Below, in pieces: positions 9,397 to 18,976 of a DNA stretch of 64,000 nt (its first letter is position 1; every line of letters begins with the position of its first letter). Origin of the DNA: UBA2266 sp964406945 (GTDB lineage: Bacteria; Planctomycetota; Phycisphaerae; Sedimentisphaerales; Anaerobacaceae); assembly GCA_964406945.1 (NCBI GenBank), contig CAYOTO010000003.1, positions 84,308 through 148,307 of the forward strand, given 5' to 3'. The position numbers and the translations under genes were made by a program. The notes beneath the pieces were generated by a model. It saw only the letters and a list, made by a program, of their open reading frames with translations. It ran no database searches and was not told where the DNA came from.

Positions 9397-10152
9397 TCAG
9401 TCGGTTACCTTGCCGGTAGCCGCCCATTCAACACCGCGACGGATAAGCTTCTTCATATTCGGGTCCAGAATGGATTTGAAATCGTGCCCCAGAGCGTTGT
9501 GAACGCAACGGCCCTTGCCGTAATTCCTTACGAACACCAGAGGCTCGGTCCCCTTGCTCCAGTCCGAATCGGCCGAAACCAGAACCTCGATCTCGGCATC
9601 GCCCTGCAGCTTGGCGTAAAGTTCGTCGAATATCCGGAAATCCTGCATACCTTTTGTGATGGGGTGTTCCTTATTGACGACCTTGCACTCGAAAACGCCC
9701 CTGGGCCCGTGCCCGGATTTGCCCATCACCCAGTACCTTCCGCACAATTCGCGAAATTCCTCCCACTCCTTGAACGAGGCGCTTGCCAGATGCTGCACGT
9801 AGAACCCCTTGCCGCTCTTAACAAAGCCCAGCAGGTTTTCCTTTGCATCGTCCGTAATCGTCGGCACTGAGCGGTTGTAAAGCGTGAGCACAATTACATC
9901 ATACCTGCCGAGCGCCGTTTCGGATTCCAGAATCAGCGGATCCTCGCACACTTTAACTACAAACTTGTCCGAATCGGCCAGAACCTCGCGAGTCTTCTCG
10001 GAAATCTCACGCCAGTCGTGATATGGACCGATGTCGTCGCCGGAAATCAGAAGAACCCGAACCGGGTCCGCCGATTTGGCGGCCATTCCAGATGGAACAC
10101 AACACAGCAGCCCCAGCAGAGCTGCAACAAGCAACAAGCGAACACTTCGCAT
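9397..10152 (-). CDS. Exported ThuA-like (trehalose-utilisation domain) protein
   Basis: The protein is 251 aa. The start at 10152 is supported by GGAGG just upstream and by an immediate signal peptide (MRSVRLLLVAALLGLLCCVPSGMA). The ThuA/class I glutamine amidotransferase-like fold is recognisable from VLLISGDDIGPYHDW, YDVIVLTLYN, the FVKSGKGFYVQHLASASF region, WVMGKSGHGPRG, and the HPITKGMQDF and VRNYGKGRCVHNALGHD motifs. ThuA-like proteins are common in planctomycete sugar-degradation clusters; the substrate is not known. It is a separate unit from the glycosidase-like gene upstream, and its transcript ends at the hairpin at 9326-9360. Confidence 0.85.
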   Translation of the reverse strand: MRSVRLLLVAALLGLLCCVPSGMAAKSADPVRVLLISGDDIGPYHDWREISEKTREVLADSDKFVVKVCEDPLILESETALGRYDVIVLTLYNRSVPTITDDAKENLLGFVKSGKGFYVQHLASASFKEWEEFRELCGRYWVMGKSGHGPRGVFECKVVNKEHPITKGMQDFRIFDELYAKLQGDAEIEVLVSADSDWSKGTEPLVFVRNYGKGRCVHNALGHDFKSILDPNMKKLIRRGVEWAATGKVTD

Positions 10153-10269
10153 ACAAGAACCTCCATCGCAAAAACGTACCTGACCGTTCGAAATAACGCC
10201 GACTACCCCGCCGGCAGTAACCACCATATAACAACAGGTTTGCGCCCGATATTCAAGCTTATTCGACCG

Positions 10270-11679
10270 CTATTGGGCCTTGTAAATACCGCCGAAGTTA
10301 ATGTGCCCCCATCCACCGCCGGCCTTGTCGACTATTCGCAGGAACACGCTTGCTCCCTGCCATTTGCGCGAATCGACGTATTCGCGGTCGAATCGGTTGG
10401 ACCCTTTGCCTGTCAGCCGCACCAATTCTTTGCCGCTCTGCGCATCGATAAGAGCCACATAGGTCTTGCTCAGGTCCGAACCTCCGGAAACCAGCAATAT
10501 GTAGCCGTCTTCTGATATGACGAACCGAGGCGATTCAATTACCGCGGTCAGATCGTCGTTCAGTTTGCCCTCCGCGGTTTCGGCCGTGCCTATGAAATGC
10601 TTTGTTGCGGGGGCAAAGTTGCTTCTGGTCGACGTAGTAAATACCGAAGGCAAATCGCCTTCTTTCAATTTCCACGAGTTTCTGACCTCAGCCTCATCCA
10701 GATCAAAGATTGTTTCACCCAGTGCGCTGTCATGCTCGACCCACTTGAGCCCGGCAATATGAATACCCTTCAGCGAAGGCATGAGTGAGGCAATGTAGTA
10801 TCGTCCTTCATGCAGAATAATCTCCGGCGCCGCCACCGGCAACGTGCAGACAAATCCCCTGTCGTCGTCGATGCCGAAATTCAGAGGATTCGTGGAATGA
10901 TACACGCTGGTCTGCGCGTTCTTGCCGTACCGCTGAGTCCTGAAAAGATAATAGTTGCCCTCGGACAGTTCCACTACATGAGGGCACTCGGCCGACCACT
11001 GATAATCACCGCTCTTGCCGCCGTACGCGACCACGCACGAATTCGACCACTCGTACGAAGCAAGATCGCTCGTCGTCCTGCAAAAATCGTATCCATGTTC
11101 GTCTGTGTGGCCCGTGTAGTAGCAATACCACAGATCGCCGCTTCTTAGCAGCATTGGATCCCGGGCGTTCATCGCCCACTTTTCGGAAAAAACGCCGCTC
11201 TTTGGGCCCGGCTGGATCACCCGTTTGAAGTTTTTGCCGTCCTCGCTTGTCGAAAAGCAGATGTTCACCCAGTCACCGTACGCCATGTGATAAGTATCGC
11301 CCACTTTGACAACGTGTGGCGCCTGCTGACCCCCCAGCGTCTCGCCCAAATCCGTCCGGGCGGTCTGGGCGATTCCCATCGGTTTCCAGTCGTGCGCCGT
11401 CAGCTTTGCCCCTTGCCAGCGATAGAACAGCCGCGTATTGCCCCCGCAGGCGGTGTGCCTTATACACGACCACAACTGCCACGTACCGTCCCCGGCCTGC
11501 CATACACCGAAATCAACAGGCTGCTGCCGCTCCGTCGTAAAATCCCCCAGATCAGGGTCGCCTGCAACCTGCCACCACTGTCCGTCAATCACAGGCCGAT
11601 AAATATCGCCTGAATAACACTCCGAACAGCTCAACGCTAGTATAACCAGGCACACATGACTGGCTGTTATTCTGTTCAT
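10270..11679 (-). CDS. Secreted clan-J-like (GH32/GH43-type) glycosidase with C-terminal accessory module
   Basis: The protein is 469 aa. The start at 11679 follows a strong AAAGGAGG, and a signal sequence begins at once (MNRITASHVCLVILALSCSEC). Five-bladed-propeller glycosidase features are visible: an early acidic site in QPVDFGVWQ, NARDPMLLR (the RDP motif) and SAECPHVVEL (the ECP motif with the likely acid/base Glu). The last 100 residues (ESPRFVISEDGY... to GGGWGHINFGG) match the N-terminal module of the GH32 protein at 19968. Substrate is probably fructan or arabinan, but this is inference. GH43 or an unclassified GH32-like family are equally possible. Confidence 0.75.
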   Translation of the reverse strand: MNRITASHVCLVILALSCSECYSGDIYRPVIDGQWWQVAGDPDLGDFTTERQQPVDFGVWQAGDGTWQLWSCIRHTACGGNTRLFYRWQGAKLTAHDWKPMGIAQTARTDLGETLGGQQAPHVVKVGDTYHMAYGDWVNICFSTSEDGKNFKRVIQPGPKSGVFSEKWAMNARDPMLLRSGDLWYCYYTGHTDEHGYDFCRTTSDLASYEWSNSCVVAYGGKSGDYQWSAECPHVVELSEGNYYLFRTQRYGKNAQTSVYHSTNPLNFGIDDDRGFVCTLPVAAPEIILHEGRYYIASLMPSLKGIHIAGLKWVEHDSALGETIFDLDEAEVRNSWKLKEGDLPSVFTTSTRSNFAPATKHFIGTAETAEGKLNDDLTAVIESPRFVISEDGYILLVSGGSDLSKTYVALIDAQSGKELVRLTGKGSNRFDREYVDSRKWQGASVFLRIVDKAGGGWGHINFGGIYKAQ

Positions 11680-11925
11680 AATGCCTCCTTTGCCTAATCG
11701 CCTGCTAATGACGGCCAATTCCGGACCACCAGCCATATCCTAGCCCTTGGCCCGGGCTCGTGCAACCCCGCTGAAATAGTATGCCGCGGTTCTTAAATGC
11801 GGACGCCGATAACGCGCCTTTCTGAAGCCGGGTGCGTCTGCAGTACAAAAACCTTGCCCAATGCCTGAGCAAGTGATAAACATTGCTCTCGAACATACGC
11901 GGATAACGATTTACAGGCCCAAGAC
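11680..11925. other. Divergent intergenic region
   Basis: This 246-bp gap separates the minus-strand glycosidase start from the plus-strand phosphodiesterase start. Apart from the Shine-Dalgarno sequence next to 11679 I see no convincing promoter, RNA gene or repeat in it. Confidence 0.5.
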
Positions 11926-13506
11926 ATGATTAAAGTACTGATAATCGGATTAGACGGCGCCAACTGGAGCGTTCTGGATGATGCATTGGTCGCCGGCCAC
12001 ATGCCCACATTGCGCACACTACGCACCGAAGGCAACTCGGGCGTACTTCAATCCACGCATCCGCCGGTAACCGCCGCCGCATGGACAACCTGCATTACCG
12101 GCTGTCAGCCTTACACGCACGGCGTAGTCGGCTTCAAAGACTACTCATTCCGGGATGATCGTCTGCGAATATCCTCGGCGGCAAGCTGCCGCGTACCCAA
12201 CATGTTTCAGCAACTCAGCTCCCAGGGCTTTAAGGTTGCGTCAATAAACGTACCCTGGACTTATCCCTGTGCCGACGTAAATGGAATCGTGGTCTCAGGT
12301 TACGGCACACCCGATACAACCGCGGCGTTCACTTCGCCGCCGGAGTTCAAGAAAGAACTCCTGGCCGCGATACCGGATTTCGACTTCATAGCTCCCTGGC
12401 AAAAGGGCGACAATCGCGACCTCGAATTGTTCGACTCCAACATATCCAAAGTGGAGAGATGCTTTGCTCAGCGCGTCGAAACAGCCAAGATGGTAAACGG
12501 AAAGATTTCGCCCGACCTCATGATGGTCCAATTTCAGGATTTGGATCTCATGCAGCACCACATCTGGCCGTGCCTGAGCTCACAAACGCGAGACAGTTAC
12601 CCCGTTCATCGCGACAGGTTGTTCCGGATGTTCGAGAAGCTCGACTCGGCCATTGCAGAGCTGCTCGAACTCGCCGGCTCCGATACGACCGTAATAGTTA
12701 TGAGCGACCATGGCTTCGGTCCCATGCACGGCTCGATACGCGCCAACATGTTTCTTCACGACTGGGGCTATCTCAGGACCAAATCCAGCCTGGGACGAAT
12801 GGTCCGCCGCGCCCGCCGCAACCTCATCTCCGAAAAAGACGAAATGGAGGTCGAACTCAAGACCCCCGTCGACTGGAAGAATTCCAAAGCGATGGTTATG
12901 TATTCGGCAGTGAACGGCCACATATACCTGAACGTCAAAGGCCGAAATCCCCATGGAACCGTCGAAAGAGGCGCCGAATTTGACGCCATAATCGAAGACC
13001 TGAAAGGCAAATTCGCTCAAATAACAAACCCAAAGACGCCCCAGAAGGTCTTTCAGGACATCCTTACCCCCGCCGAACTCTACGGCGTACCATCGGTCGA
13101 TACCGAAATCCTGGGCGATCTGATCCTGATACCCGCCCCCGGCTACATCGTCCACCAGTCCACCTCGCGAAAAGGCCCGCCCATCCGATTGGAACCGCCT
13201 GACACATTCACCGGATGCCATTATTACGAGGGCATCTACGTTGTGAAAGGCCCCGGAGTTGACAAAACGGCCGGCCAGAGAGCCCACATTGTCGACATCG
13301 CACCGACAGTCTACGCTCTCATGGATGCCGAACTTCCCGCATACGTCGATGGCAAGCCCGCCCAATCCCTTTTCGAGAGGAAGCTCGAAGCGCCAATTCA
13401 GGCCCCAACGGAAAAAGAAACAGCCAAACCGGCCCGGGAGAACCTCTCCGACGCCGAACAGGAACTGGTCCGCAAGCGTCTTGCCGAACTGGGCTACATG
13501 GACTGA
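11926..13506 (+). CDS. AlkP-superfamily type I phosphodiesterase/nucleotide pyrophosphatase
   Basis: The protein is 526 aa without a signal peptide. The alkaline phosphatase-superfamily metal site is visible: IIGLDGANW (Asp10), the catalytic Thr in PPVTAAAWTT (Thr49), and VIVMSDHGFGPMHG for the Asp-His metal ligands. The C-terminus has GVDKTAGQRAHIVDIAPTVYALMD, the usual last metal-binding region, and an Ala/Glu-rich tail. Such enzymes hydrolyse phosphodiesters or transfer phospho-groups. It sits 150 bp before an AlgI-type acyltransferase gene, so a role in modifying or degrading a cell-surface polymer is plausible. Substrate unknown. Confidence 0.85.
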   Translation: MIKVLIIGLDGANWSVLDDALVAGHMPTLRTLRTEGNSGVLQSTHPPVTAAAWTTCITGCQPYTHGVVGFKDYSFRDDRLRISSAASCRVPNMFQQLSSQGFKVASINVPWTYPCADVNGIVVSGYGTPDTTAAFTSPPEFKKELLAAIPDFDFIAPWQKGDNRDLELFDSNISKVERCFAQRVETAKMVNGKISPDLMMVQFQDLDLMQHHIWPCLSSQTRDSYPVHRDRLFRMFEKLDSAIAELLELAGSDTTVIVMSDHGFGPMHGSIRANMFLHDWGYLRTKSSLGRMVRRARRNLISEKDEMEVELKTPVDWKNSKAMVMYSAVNGHIYLNVKGRNPHGTVERGAEFDAIIEDLKGKFAQITNPKTPQKVFQDILTPAELYGVPSVDTEILGDLILIPAPGYIVHQSTSRKGPPIRLEPPDTFTGCHYYEGIYVVKGPGVDKTAGQRAHIVDIAPTVYALMDAELPAYVDGKPAQSLFERKLEAPIQAPTEKETAKPARENLSDAEQELVRKRLAELGYMD

Positions 13507-13581
13507 GCCCGTATCCGTCGACGTGTCCATATGACGCCATGCGAGGCTTAAATCTACATGTACTCAAGCAGGTGTTTTCAT

Positions 13582-13610
13582 TTGCCGACCCAACCGCCGA
13601 TTGTTATATT
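13582..13610 (+). promoter_or_regulatory. Predicted promoter for the MBOAT gene
   Basis: TTGCCG (13582-13587), a 17-bp spacer and TATATT (13605-13610) lie 50 bp before the ATG at 13660. This would let the acyltransferase pair be expressed apart from the phosphodiesterase gene. Confidence 0.4.
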
Positions 13611-13659
13611 ACGCCCTTTATTAACGGTATAGCCGCCTTGTGGAACCCCGAACGCCAAT

Positions 13660-15081
13660 ATGCAGTTTAATTCACTCGTATTCATAGTATTCGCGATCCT
13701 CTTCTTCGCGGGCTGGCCCCTCCTGAGGCGGCGCAACAACTCCCGCTGGATCTACCTCATTTTCGCATCATTCGTATTCTACGGCTGGTGGGATTGGCGT
13801 TTTCTCTTCCTGATCATCGGCAGCGGCCTTATCGACTTCTTCGCCGGTCTTGCAATGACCAGATGGCCGGCCAGAAGAAAACTTTGCCTGGTACTCTCGA
13901 TCTGCGGCAACGTCGGTTCTCTAGCAGTATTCAAATACCTCGATTTCGGAATCAGCAATCTCAACTGGCTGCTCGGCGCGTTCGGAGCCGATGTGCGGTT
14001 TGCCGCGGCCAATCTTATACTGCCAGTGGGCATCAGCTTCTATACGTTCCAGTCGATGAGCTATACGATCGACGTATATCGAGGCGTGCTCAGGCCCACC
14101 CGCAACATCTTTCATTTCTTCGCATATCTGTCGCTGTTCCCCCAACTCGTAGCGGGTCCCATCGTCCGCGCTAGAGACCTGCTTCCACAGCTTGAAAGAC
14201 TCAACTACGTCGATTCCGACCAGCGGTGGGAGGGCCTGAATCTCATCGTCTTCGGCTTTTTCAAGAAAGTCGTTGTCGCGGATACTCTGGCCGCCTCGGT
14301 AAACCAGGCGTTCGCCGCCAACGATTTGGCCGTTTCGTCCAGCTACTGGTGGATCATCATGATGATGTTCGCCTTCCAGATATACTGCGATTTCAGCGGC
14401 TATTCCGATATCGCCCGCGGCCTGGGCAAGTGGATGGGCCTTGAATTCCCCGTAAACTTCCGCAATCCTTACATCGCGTCCAGTTTTCAGGAATTCTGGC
14501 AGAGATGGCACATATCGCTTTCAACCTGGTTCCGGGATTATGTTTATATCCCGCTTGGCGGCTCCAGGAAAGGTCCGGTGCGCAATCAGATCAACCTGTG
14601 GATCACGATGCTCATTTCCGGGCTTTGGCACGGCGCAGCATGGCACTTCATATTCTGGGCAGTCGCACACTCGTTCTATCTGACGGTGGAAAAAATCACT
14701 GGATGGCCGCAGAGGGTCAAGAAACTTCCCGCCGGCAGGCACCTGGCAACGCTTTCGGTATTCCTGCTTACCACCCTTGCCTGGGTCTTCTTCCGTGCCC
14801 AGACCTTCGGCCAGGCCGTGGCGGTTTTCAGGATGATGTTCAACTTCTCGGCCTGGAACCTCGACCTGGCGGACCACCTGATTGACAACAACGCCTCGAA
14901 CGTCCTGCTGATAATTATGGGATCGCAACTCTTCTTCTATTTCGGTCTGGACAAGGGGCAGTGGACCGCTTCCCGCTCCAGACTTAAACTTGCTTTCGAT
15001 TCCGTTTTCATCGCCGTACTTATCGTCGCGTGCGTATTTATGAGGGCTCCCAGCAACATTTTCATTTACTTCCAGTTCTGA
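13660..15081 (+). CDS. MBOAT-family polysaccharide O-acyltransferase (AlgI-like)
   Basis: The protein is 473 aa with about ten membrane segments. MBOAT signatures of the AlgI/DltB type are present: LPVGISFYTFQSMSYTID, FPQLVAGPIVR, FQIYCDFSGYSDIARG, FWQRWHISLSTWFRDYVY with His284, and ISGLWHGAAWHF with the putative catalytic His324. AlgI-type proteins move acyl groups across the membrane for O-acetylation of an exported polysaccharide. The SGNH-like gene begins 5 nt after its stop, the expected partner arrangement. The polysaccharide acted on cannot be told from this window. Confidence 0.93.
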   Translation: MQFNSLVFIVFAILFFAGWPLLRRRNNSRWIYLIFASFVFYGWWDWRFLFLIIGSGLIDFFAGLAMTRWPARRKLCLVLSICGNVGSLAVFKYLDFGISNLNWLLGAFGADVRFAAANLILPVGISFYTFQSMSYTIDVYRGVLRPTRNIFHFFAYLSLFPQLVAGPIVRARDLLPQLERLNYVDSDQRWEGLNLIVFGFFKKVVVADTLAASVNQAFAANDLAVSSSYWWIIMMMFAFQIYCDFSGYSDIARGLGKWMGLEFPVNFRNPYIASSFQEFWQRWHISLSTWFRDYVYIPLGGSRKGPVRNQINLWITMLISGLWHGAAWHFIFWAVAHSFYLTVEKITGWPQRVKKLPAGRHLATLSVFLLTTLAWVFFRAQTFGQAVAVFRMMFNFSAWNLDLADHLIDNNASNVLLIIMGSQLFFYFGLDKGQWTASRSRLKLAFDSVFIAVLIVACVFMRAPSNIFIYFQF

Positions 15082-15085
15082 CCCG

Positions 15086-16078
15086 ATGAAAAAACAGCCG
15101 CCCGACAACCCGATTCATACACATAAGCCGTTCAAATGGTGGACCGACCGAACCTTTATCACGCTGGCTCTGTCGCTGGTTCTGATAATCGTAATGGGCT
15201 CGCTCAGGCCCGAAAAAGACATCGGCATGTACCCGAATGAATACTGGGCCCGCAAGATTACTTGGGAGTCCTGCGCCGACGCCGTACTCACCGGCGATTC
15301 CCGCGTGCTTATGGGTGTAGCCCCGACCGAACTCGAAAAGGCACTGCCGTACAAGAAGATTCGCAACTACGGATTCGGTGCTAACTGGTACTCCAAAGAA
15401 TACCTCGATGCCGTGGAAGACATGCTGTTGGCCGATGCCTCGCCCCGTGCGGTCTTTATGGGAATCACCCCGCATTCTCTGACCGGCAGGCAAGAGGTAA
15501 TGGGCCACTATATGGAACTCAAAAAGAAGAGTCCGCGCGACATATACATGGACAAAAAATTCGGAGCAATCGTAAACTTCTTCGAGCCGATGAGCTTCCG
15601 CGATGCCCTGCACGGCCTGTTCCCTGGCCTGGCCCCGACAAATACGGTCCGCGATTACCGCAAAAACGGCTGGGTTGCAGTGCACAAGTCGCCACAGGAA
15701 TACAACGAGGTAAAAAGGTACAAGGGAATATTTCTCAAACGCCGGGTTTCACAGCAGGTCGTGGACAACATAACCACCTACGTTGAACGCTGGACGCAGA
15801 AGGGCATCCGCGTTTACGGTTTCATCATGCCGAGCTGCGATCAGATGGTCGAGGTGGAACTGGAAATGAGCGGCTTTAATCCCGATTCCTTCATCAGCAA
15901 ATTCAGGAACGCCGGCGGACGCTGGATAGATGTCGATCTGGGCAAGTACGCCACTTTCGACGGATCGCACCTGCAGAAGGACGCAGCCCTGGCCTTCTCG
16001 AAAGACCTCGCCGAGAAGATCAGCAAAATTGAGGAGCGCCAGAGCCGCCTCACAAAATCGCCTTCACCCGGTCAGTAA
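15086..16078 (+). CDS. Membrane-anchored SGNH-like protein, probable acyltransferase partner
   Basis: The protein is 330 aa with a single N-terminal transmembrane helix (FITLALSLVLIIVMG), which places the rest outside the cytoplasm. SGNH/DltD/AlgX-like catalytic features can be read: Ser72 in LTGDSRVLMG (block I) and Asp292/His295 in FDGSHL (block V). The start lies 5 nt after the MBOAT stop with no clear Shine-Dalgarno, which suggests translational coupling. Paired with an MBOAT protein it is the likely periplasmic transferase that finishes O-acetylation. I see no close named family. Confidence 0.75.
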   Translation: MKKQPPDNPIHTHKPFKWWTDRTFITLALSLVLIIVMGSLRPEKDIGMYPNEYWARKITWESCADAVLTGDSRVLMGVAPTELEKALPYKKIRNYGFGANWYSKEYLDAVEDMLLADASPRAVFMGITPHSLTGRQEVMGHYMELKKKSPRDIYMDKKFGAIVNFFEPMSFRDALHGLFPGLAPTNTVRDYRKNGWVAVHKSPQEYNEVKRYKGIFLKRRVSQQVVDNITTYVERWTQKGIRVYGFIMPSCDQMVEVELEMSGFNPDSFISKFRNAGGRWIDVDLGKYATFDGSHLQKDAALAFSKDLAEKISKIEERQSRLTKSPSPGQ

Positions 16079-16180
16079 GACCCGCCCGGCTGTTCGTCGA
16101 AGCATTCTTGATTTCGGCAGCATATCGGCTGTAAGATCAGATAAGAAGATTCGCTCCGGCTTGTGGAAAGGCGAACGGCA

Positions 16181-17593
16181 ATGAAAACTACATGCATCAG
16201 CGTTGTTCTTGTTATTATCTCGTACATTTCATCTTCCCTCGACGCCGGCAATGCCGCCCGAATACAACCATACAAGGCCAATCCCCGCTACTGGCAGTAC
16301 AAAGGCGAGCCCATTCTGCTGCTGGGCGGAAGCGCTACCGACCACATCTTTCTGCACGAGCCGCTTAAAGCTCATCTGAACGAAATGCCCCCGGTCGGTG
16401 CAAATTATGTCCGTTGCACCATGAGTCAGCGCGAAGGCCTTGACCTCAAGCCCCACAAACGCCTGCCCGACGGCAAATTCGACCTCGACCAATGGAACAA
16501 GGACTATTGGTTGCGTTTCGAAAACTGCCTCGAATGGTGCCTCGAACGCGACATAATCGTACAGATCGAAGTCTGGGACCGCTTCGACTTCTCACAGCAA
16601 CACTGGCAGACCAGCCCCTGGCGACCTGTAAACAACGTCAACTACACGAATCCCCAAACCGCCCTCGCCAACAACTACCCGGCCCCGGCTTACCGGGACA
16701 GACAGCCCTTTTTCCATACAATACCTGGCATGCCGCTGTACAAAAAGCAGCTTGACCTGGTACGCCGCCACCAGGAGGAATTTGTCGACAAAATCCTCTC
16801 CTACAGCCTCGATTTCCCAAACGTCCTCTACTGCATGAACAACGAAACCTCCACTCCGCCGGCCTGGGGCAGATACTGGATTGAATACATTAAACGCGCC
16901 GCCGCTGAAGAAGACGTCCAGGTATGCACCACCGATATGTTCGACGATGGCTGGAAACCGCAAAAGTCCGCCAAAATCAGACAGGCCTTCGAGAATCCCG
17001 CCGCTTATACATTCATCGATGTTTCGCAGGTCAACAGCCGAACCTTCAACGAAGACCACTGGACAAATATCCGCTGGCTGACGAAGGTCAACGACAGCAG
17101 TAACAATCCAAGGCCTCTCAACTGCACCAAAATCTACTCCGACGGCCAGACGCGGTGGGGTTCGGGCACACCGGTCGACGGCGTCGAGCGGTTCTGGCGA
17201 AATTTAATTGCGGGCACCGCTTCCTGCCGTTTTCATAGGCCGGGAGCCGGCATCGGCCTCAACGATATCGCAAAGTCTTGTATCGAAGCCGCGCGGAAAA
17301 TAGAGTCGCTTGTCAAATTCTGGCAGGTCCGCCCGCGGCTCGATCTACTCTCCGACCGTTCGCCCGATGAAGCGTATCTGGCCGCGGACCATGGACAAAA
17401 GTACATCCTGTTCTTCACCGACGGCGGCTCGGTTGTGCTGGACCTGACGCAAATAGAAGGTCGTTTTTCGCTAAAGTGGGTCAATATCGGCACCGGCAAC
17501 TTCCAGGGCCGCACTACACTCGAAGCAGGCAAAAAAGCAAGAATAACCGCCCCCGCAGCCGGCCCGTTCGCCGCTGCTGTAGTCAAAGATTGA
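16181..17593 (+). CDS. Exported TIM-barrel glycoside hydrolase-like protein (DUF4038/GH140-like)
   Basis: The protein is 470 aa from the ATG at 16181, where a signal peptide begins (MKTTCISVVLVIISYISSSLDA). The N-terminal region YWQYKGEPILLLGGS and VGANYVRCTM, the barrel segments (ENCLEWCLERDIIVQIEVWDR, NVLYCMNNET), and the C-terminal beta domain (GQKYILFFTDGGSVVLDL...WVNIGTGNF) follow the layout of DUF4038-type hydrolases with a collagen-binding-like C-terminal domain. Asn-Glu in MNNETS is the likely acid/base pair of clan GH-A. The nucleophile could not be placed with confidence. Substrate unknown. Confidence 0.65.
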   Translation: MKTTCISVVLVIISYISSSLDAGNAARIQPYKANPRYWQYKGEPILLLGGSATDHIFLHEPLKAHLNEMPPVGANYVRCTMSQREGLDLKPHKRLPDGKFDLDQWNKDYWLRFENCLEWCLERDIIVQIEVWDRFDFSQQHWQTSPWRPVNNVNYTNPQTALANNYPAPAYRDRQPFFHTIPGMPLYKKQLDLVRRHQEEFVDKILSYSLDFPNVLYCMNNETSTPPAWGRYWIEYIKRAAAEEDVQVCTTDMFDDGWKPQKSAKIRQAFENPAAYTFIDVSQVNSRTFNEDHWTNIRWLTKVNDSSNNPRPLNCTKIYSDGQTRWGSGTPVDGVERFWRNLIAGTASCRFHRPGAGIGLNDIAKSCIEAARKIESLVKFWQVRPRLDLLSDRSPDEAYLAADHGQKYILFFTDGGSVVLDLTQIEGRFSLKWVNIGTGNFQGRTTLEAGKKARITAPAAGPFAAAVVKD

Positions 17594-17594
17594 A

Positions 17595-18806
17595 TCAGTC
17601 GCTTTGCGAGTCTGCGAAGTAATGATAAAAGACCTCACAGAGTTGCTCACCGAACAGCTTCCAGTTTTCGCCCGAGGGATAATCATCTAAACCTGCAATC
17701 CAGTTTGCATTCAACTCCAGCACACAGGCCGTAATTCCGAACCGCTCCAGAAGTCCTTCGCCAAGCGTCCCGGGATTGCGGTAGCCGCTTCCCGTGCTGC
17801 CTTCGGTAAACCAACTGTGAGCCCGCAGCAGTCGCTCGAATCTCTCCATCCTTGCCAGGTACCGTTCCAGATCGATGTTCGGTCGGCTGATGTGCAGCAG
17901 GCCGCCGCTGTCGTTGTGCAGGTCGATCACCAAATCCGGCCGCCGTCCTTTGTCGATCATCCCCTTCAGCCACTCTTCCAGCGCGGAGTTTTCCGGCGAC
18001 AGTTTCCTGTCGGCCGGCTTATCCCAGTTTCGATTCAAGTCCATTCCCAACGAGTTGAATCGGGTTCTGCCCCGCGCTACCCCGTCCTTATTCGCCATCG
18101 GCATAACATACAGACAATATCGCGAAAGATACTGCTTTGCCTGAGTATCGCCTTTGAGCAGTCGATTGATCGCTCCCTCGACCACCCAGTTTCCTCCTGC
18201 CTCCCACGGATGCGCTCTGGCACGCAATAAGACCCGGCAGGGGGCTTTGGGATTTCCAACCCGTATGATTTCCAGAAGGCGCCCCTCCACCGTCTTGCCT
18301 ATCGCTGATACAGCCACGGGCGAATGGGCCTGTATTCGTTTCGTCAGCCTGTCCAAATCGCTCAATCTGTAAGGCTCCACCCGTGCTACGTACATCGTCG
18401 GACCGTCCATATTGACGGTCAGGCCCAGACGGTTGCCTTCGAGTTTGTCCGTCTGAACGACCCGCCAGTTCCGGCCGTCGGACGAGACCACCGCGATTGT
18501 GTTGTCCTTTACAATGGAGGCTTTCTTGCCGTTCCAGTAATTGTCGAAATTATTCAGAACCAACCGAACATCCTTGCCCTTTGCCGCTTCCACTTCGAAC
18601 AGCCAGTGCCCGTTCGCCCTGTTGATGCTGTTTCGCTCGTGATCGTAAACAAGATATATATTGGCGACCCCGTTCGCGTCGAAATCCCAGTACAAAGGCG
18701 ATGCGTTCTCGAAACTGGTGTTGATAAACTCAATCTCAGTCGCACCGCCTGTTGCGTATGGAACAAGACCGAAGACCAGCGGCAAGAACATAAACCTGTA
18801 AGCCAT
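17595..18806 (-). CDS. Exported M14-family zinc carboxypeptidase
   Basis: The protein is 403 aa. The start at 18806 follows AAGGAGG and opens a signal peptide (MAYRFMFLPLVFGLVPYATGG). Residues about 25-150 form the beta-sandwich seen before the catalytic domain in cytosolic-type M14 peptidases (FENASPLYWDF, HWLFEVEAAKG). The zinc site is read as H-x-x-E in RARAHPWEAGGNW and a later His in VIDLHNDSGG; the catalytic Glu is in CVLELNANW. Family members remove C-terminal residues from peptides or, in some bacteria, act on cell-wall peptides. The gene is convergent with, and ends 1 bp from, the TIM-barrel gene. Confidence 0.88.
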   Translation of the reverse strand: MAYRFMFLPLVFGLVPYATGGATEIEFINTSFENASPLYWDFDANGVANIYLVYDHERNSINRANGHWLFEVEAAKGKDVRLVLNNFDNYWNGKKASIVKDNTIAVVSSDGRNWRVVQTDKLEGNRLGLTVNMDGPTMYVARVEPYRLSDLDRLTKRIQAHSPVAVSAIGKTVEGRLLEIIRVGNPKAPCRVLLRARAHPWEAGGNWVVEGAINRLLKGDTQAKQYLSRYCLYVMPMANKDGVARGRTRFNSLGMDLNRNWDKPADRKLSPENSALEEWLKGMIDKGRRPDLVIDLHNDSGGLLHISRPNIDLERYLARMERFERLLRAHSWFTEGSTGSGYRNPGTLGEGLLERFGITACVLELNANWIAGLDDYPSGENWKLFGEQLCEVFYHYFADSQSD

Positions 18807-18880
18807 GGCTTTGCCTCCTTGAAGGTTCTGCAATGCGTAAATGGTATGCCGCTGCTCCGATGCGGACAAGGGAAATACCC

Positions 18881-18909
18881 TTGAAAACCTACCGCAGAAA
18901 CCTCATACT
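18881..18909 (+). promoter_or_regulatory. Predicted promoter for the Tat-exported epimerase and GH32 genes
   Basis: TTGAAA (18881-18886), a 17-bp spacer and CATACT (18904-18909) stand about 70 bp before the start at 18977. Pattern match only. Confidence 0.4.
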
Positions 18910-18976
18910 GGTCTGTAGTTCGACCAAGGCTCGCAACTGAACCCGAGCATACGACCATTTTCTGGAGGCTATCCAA

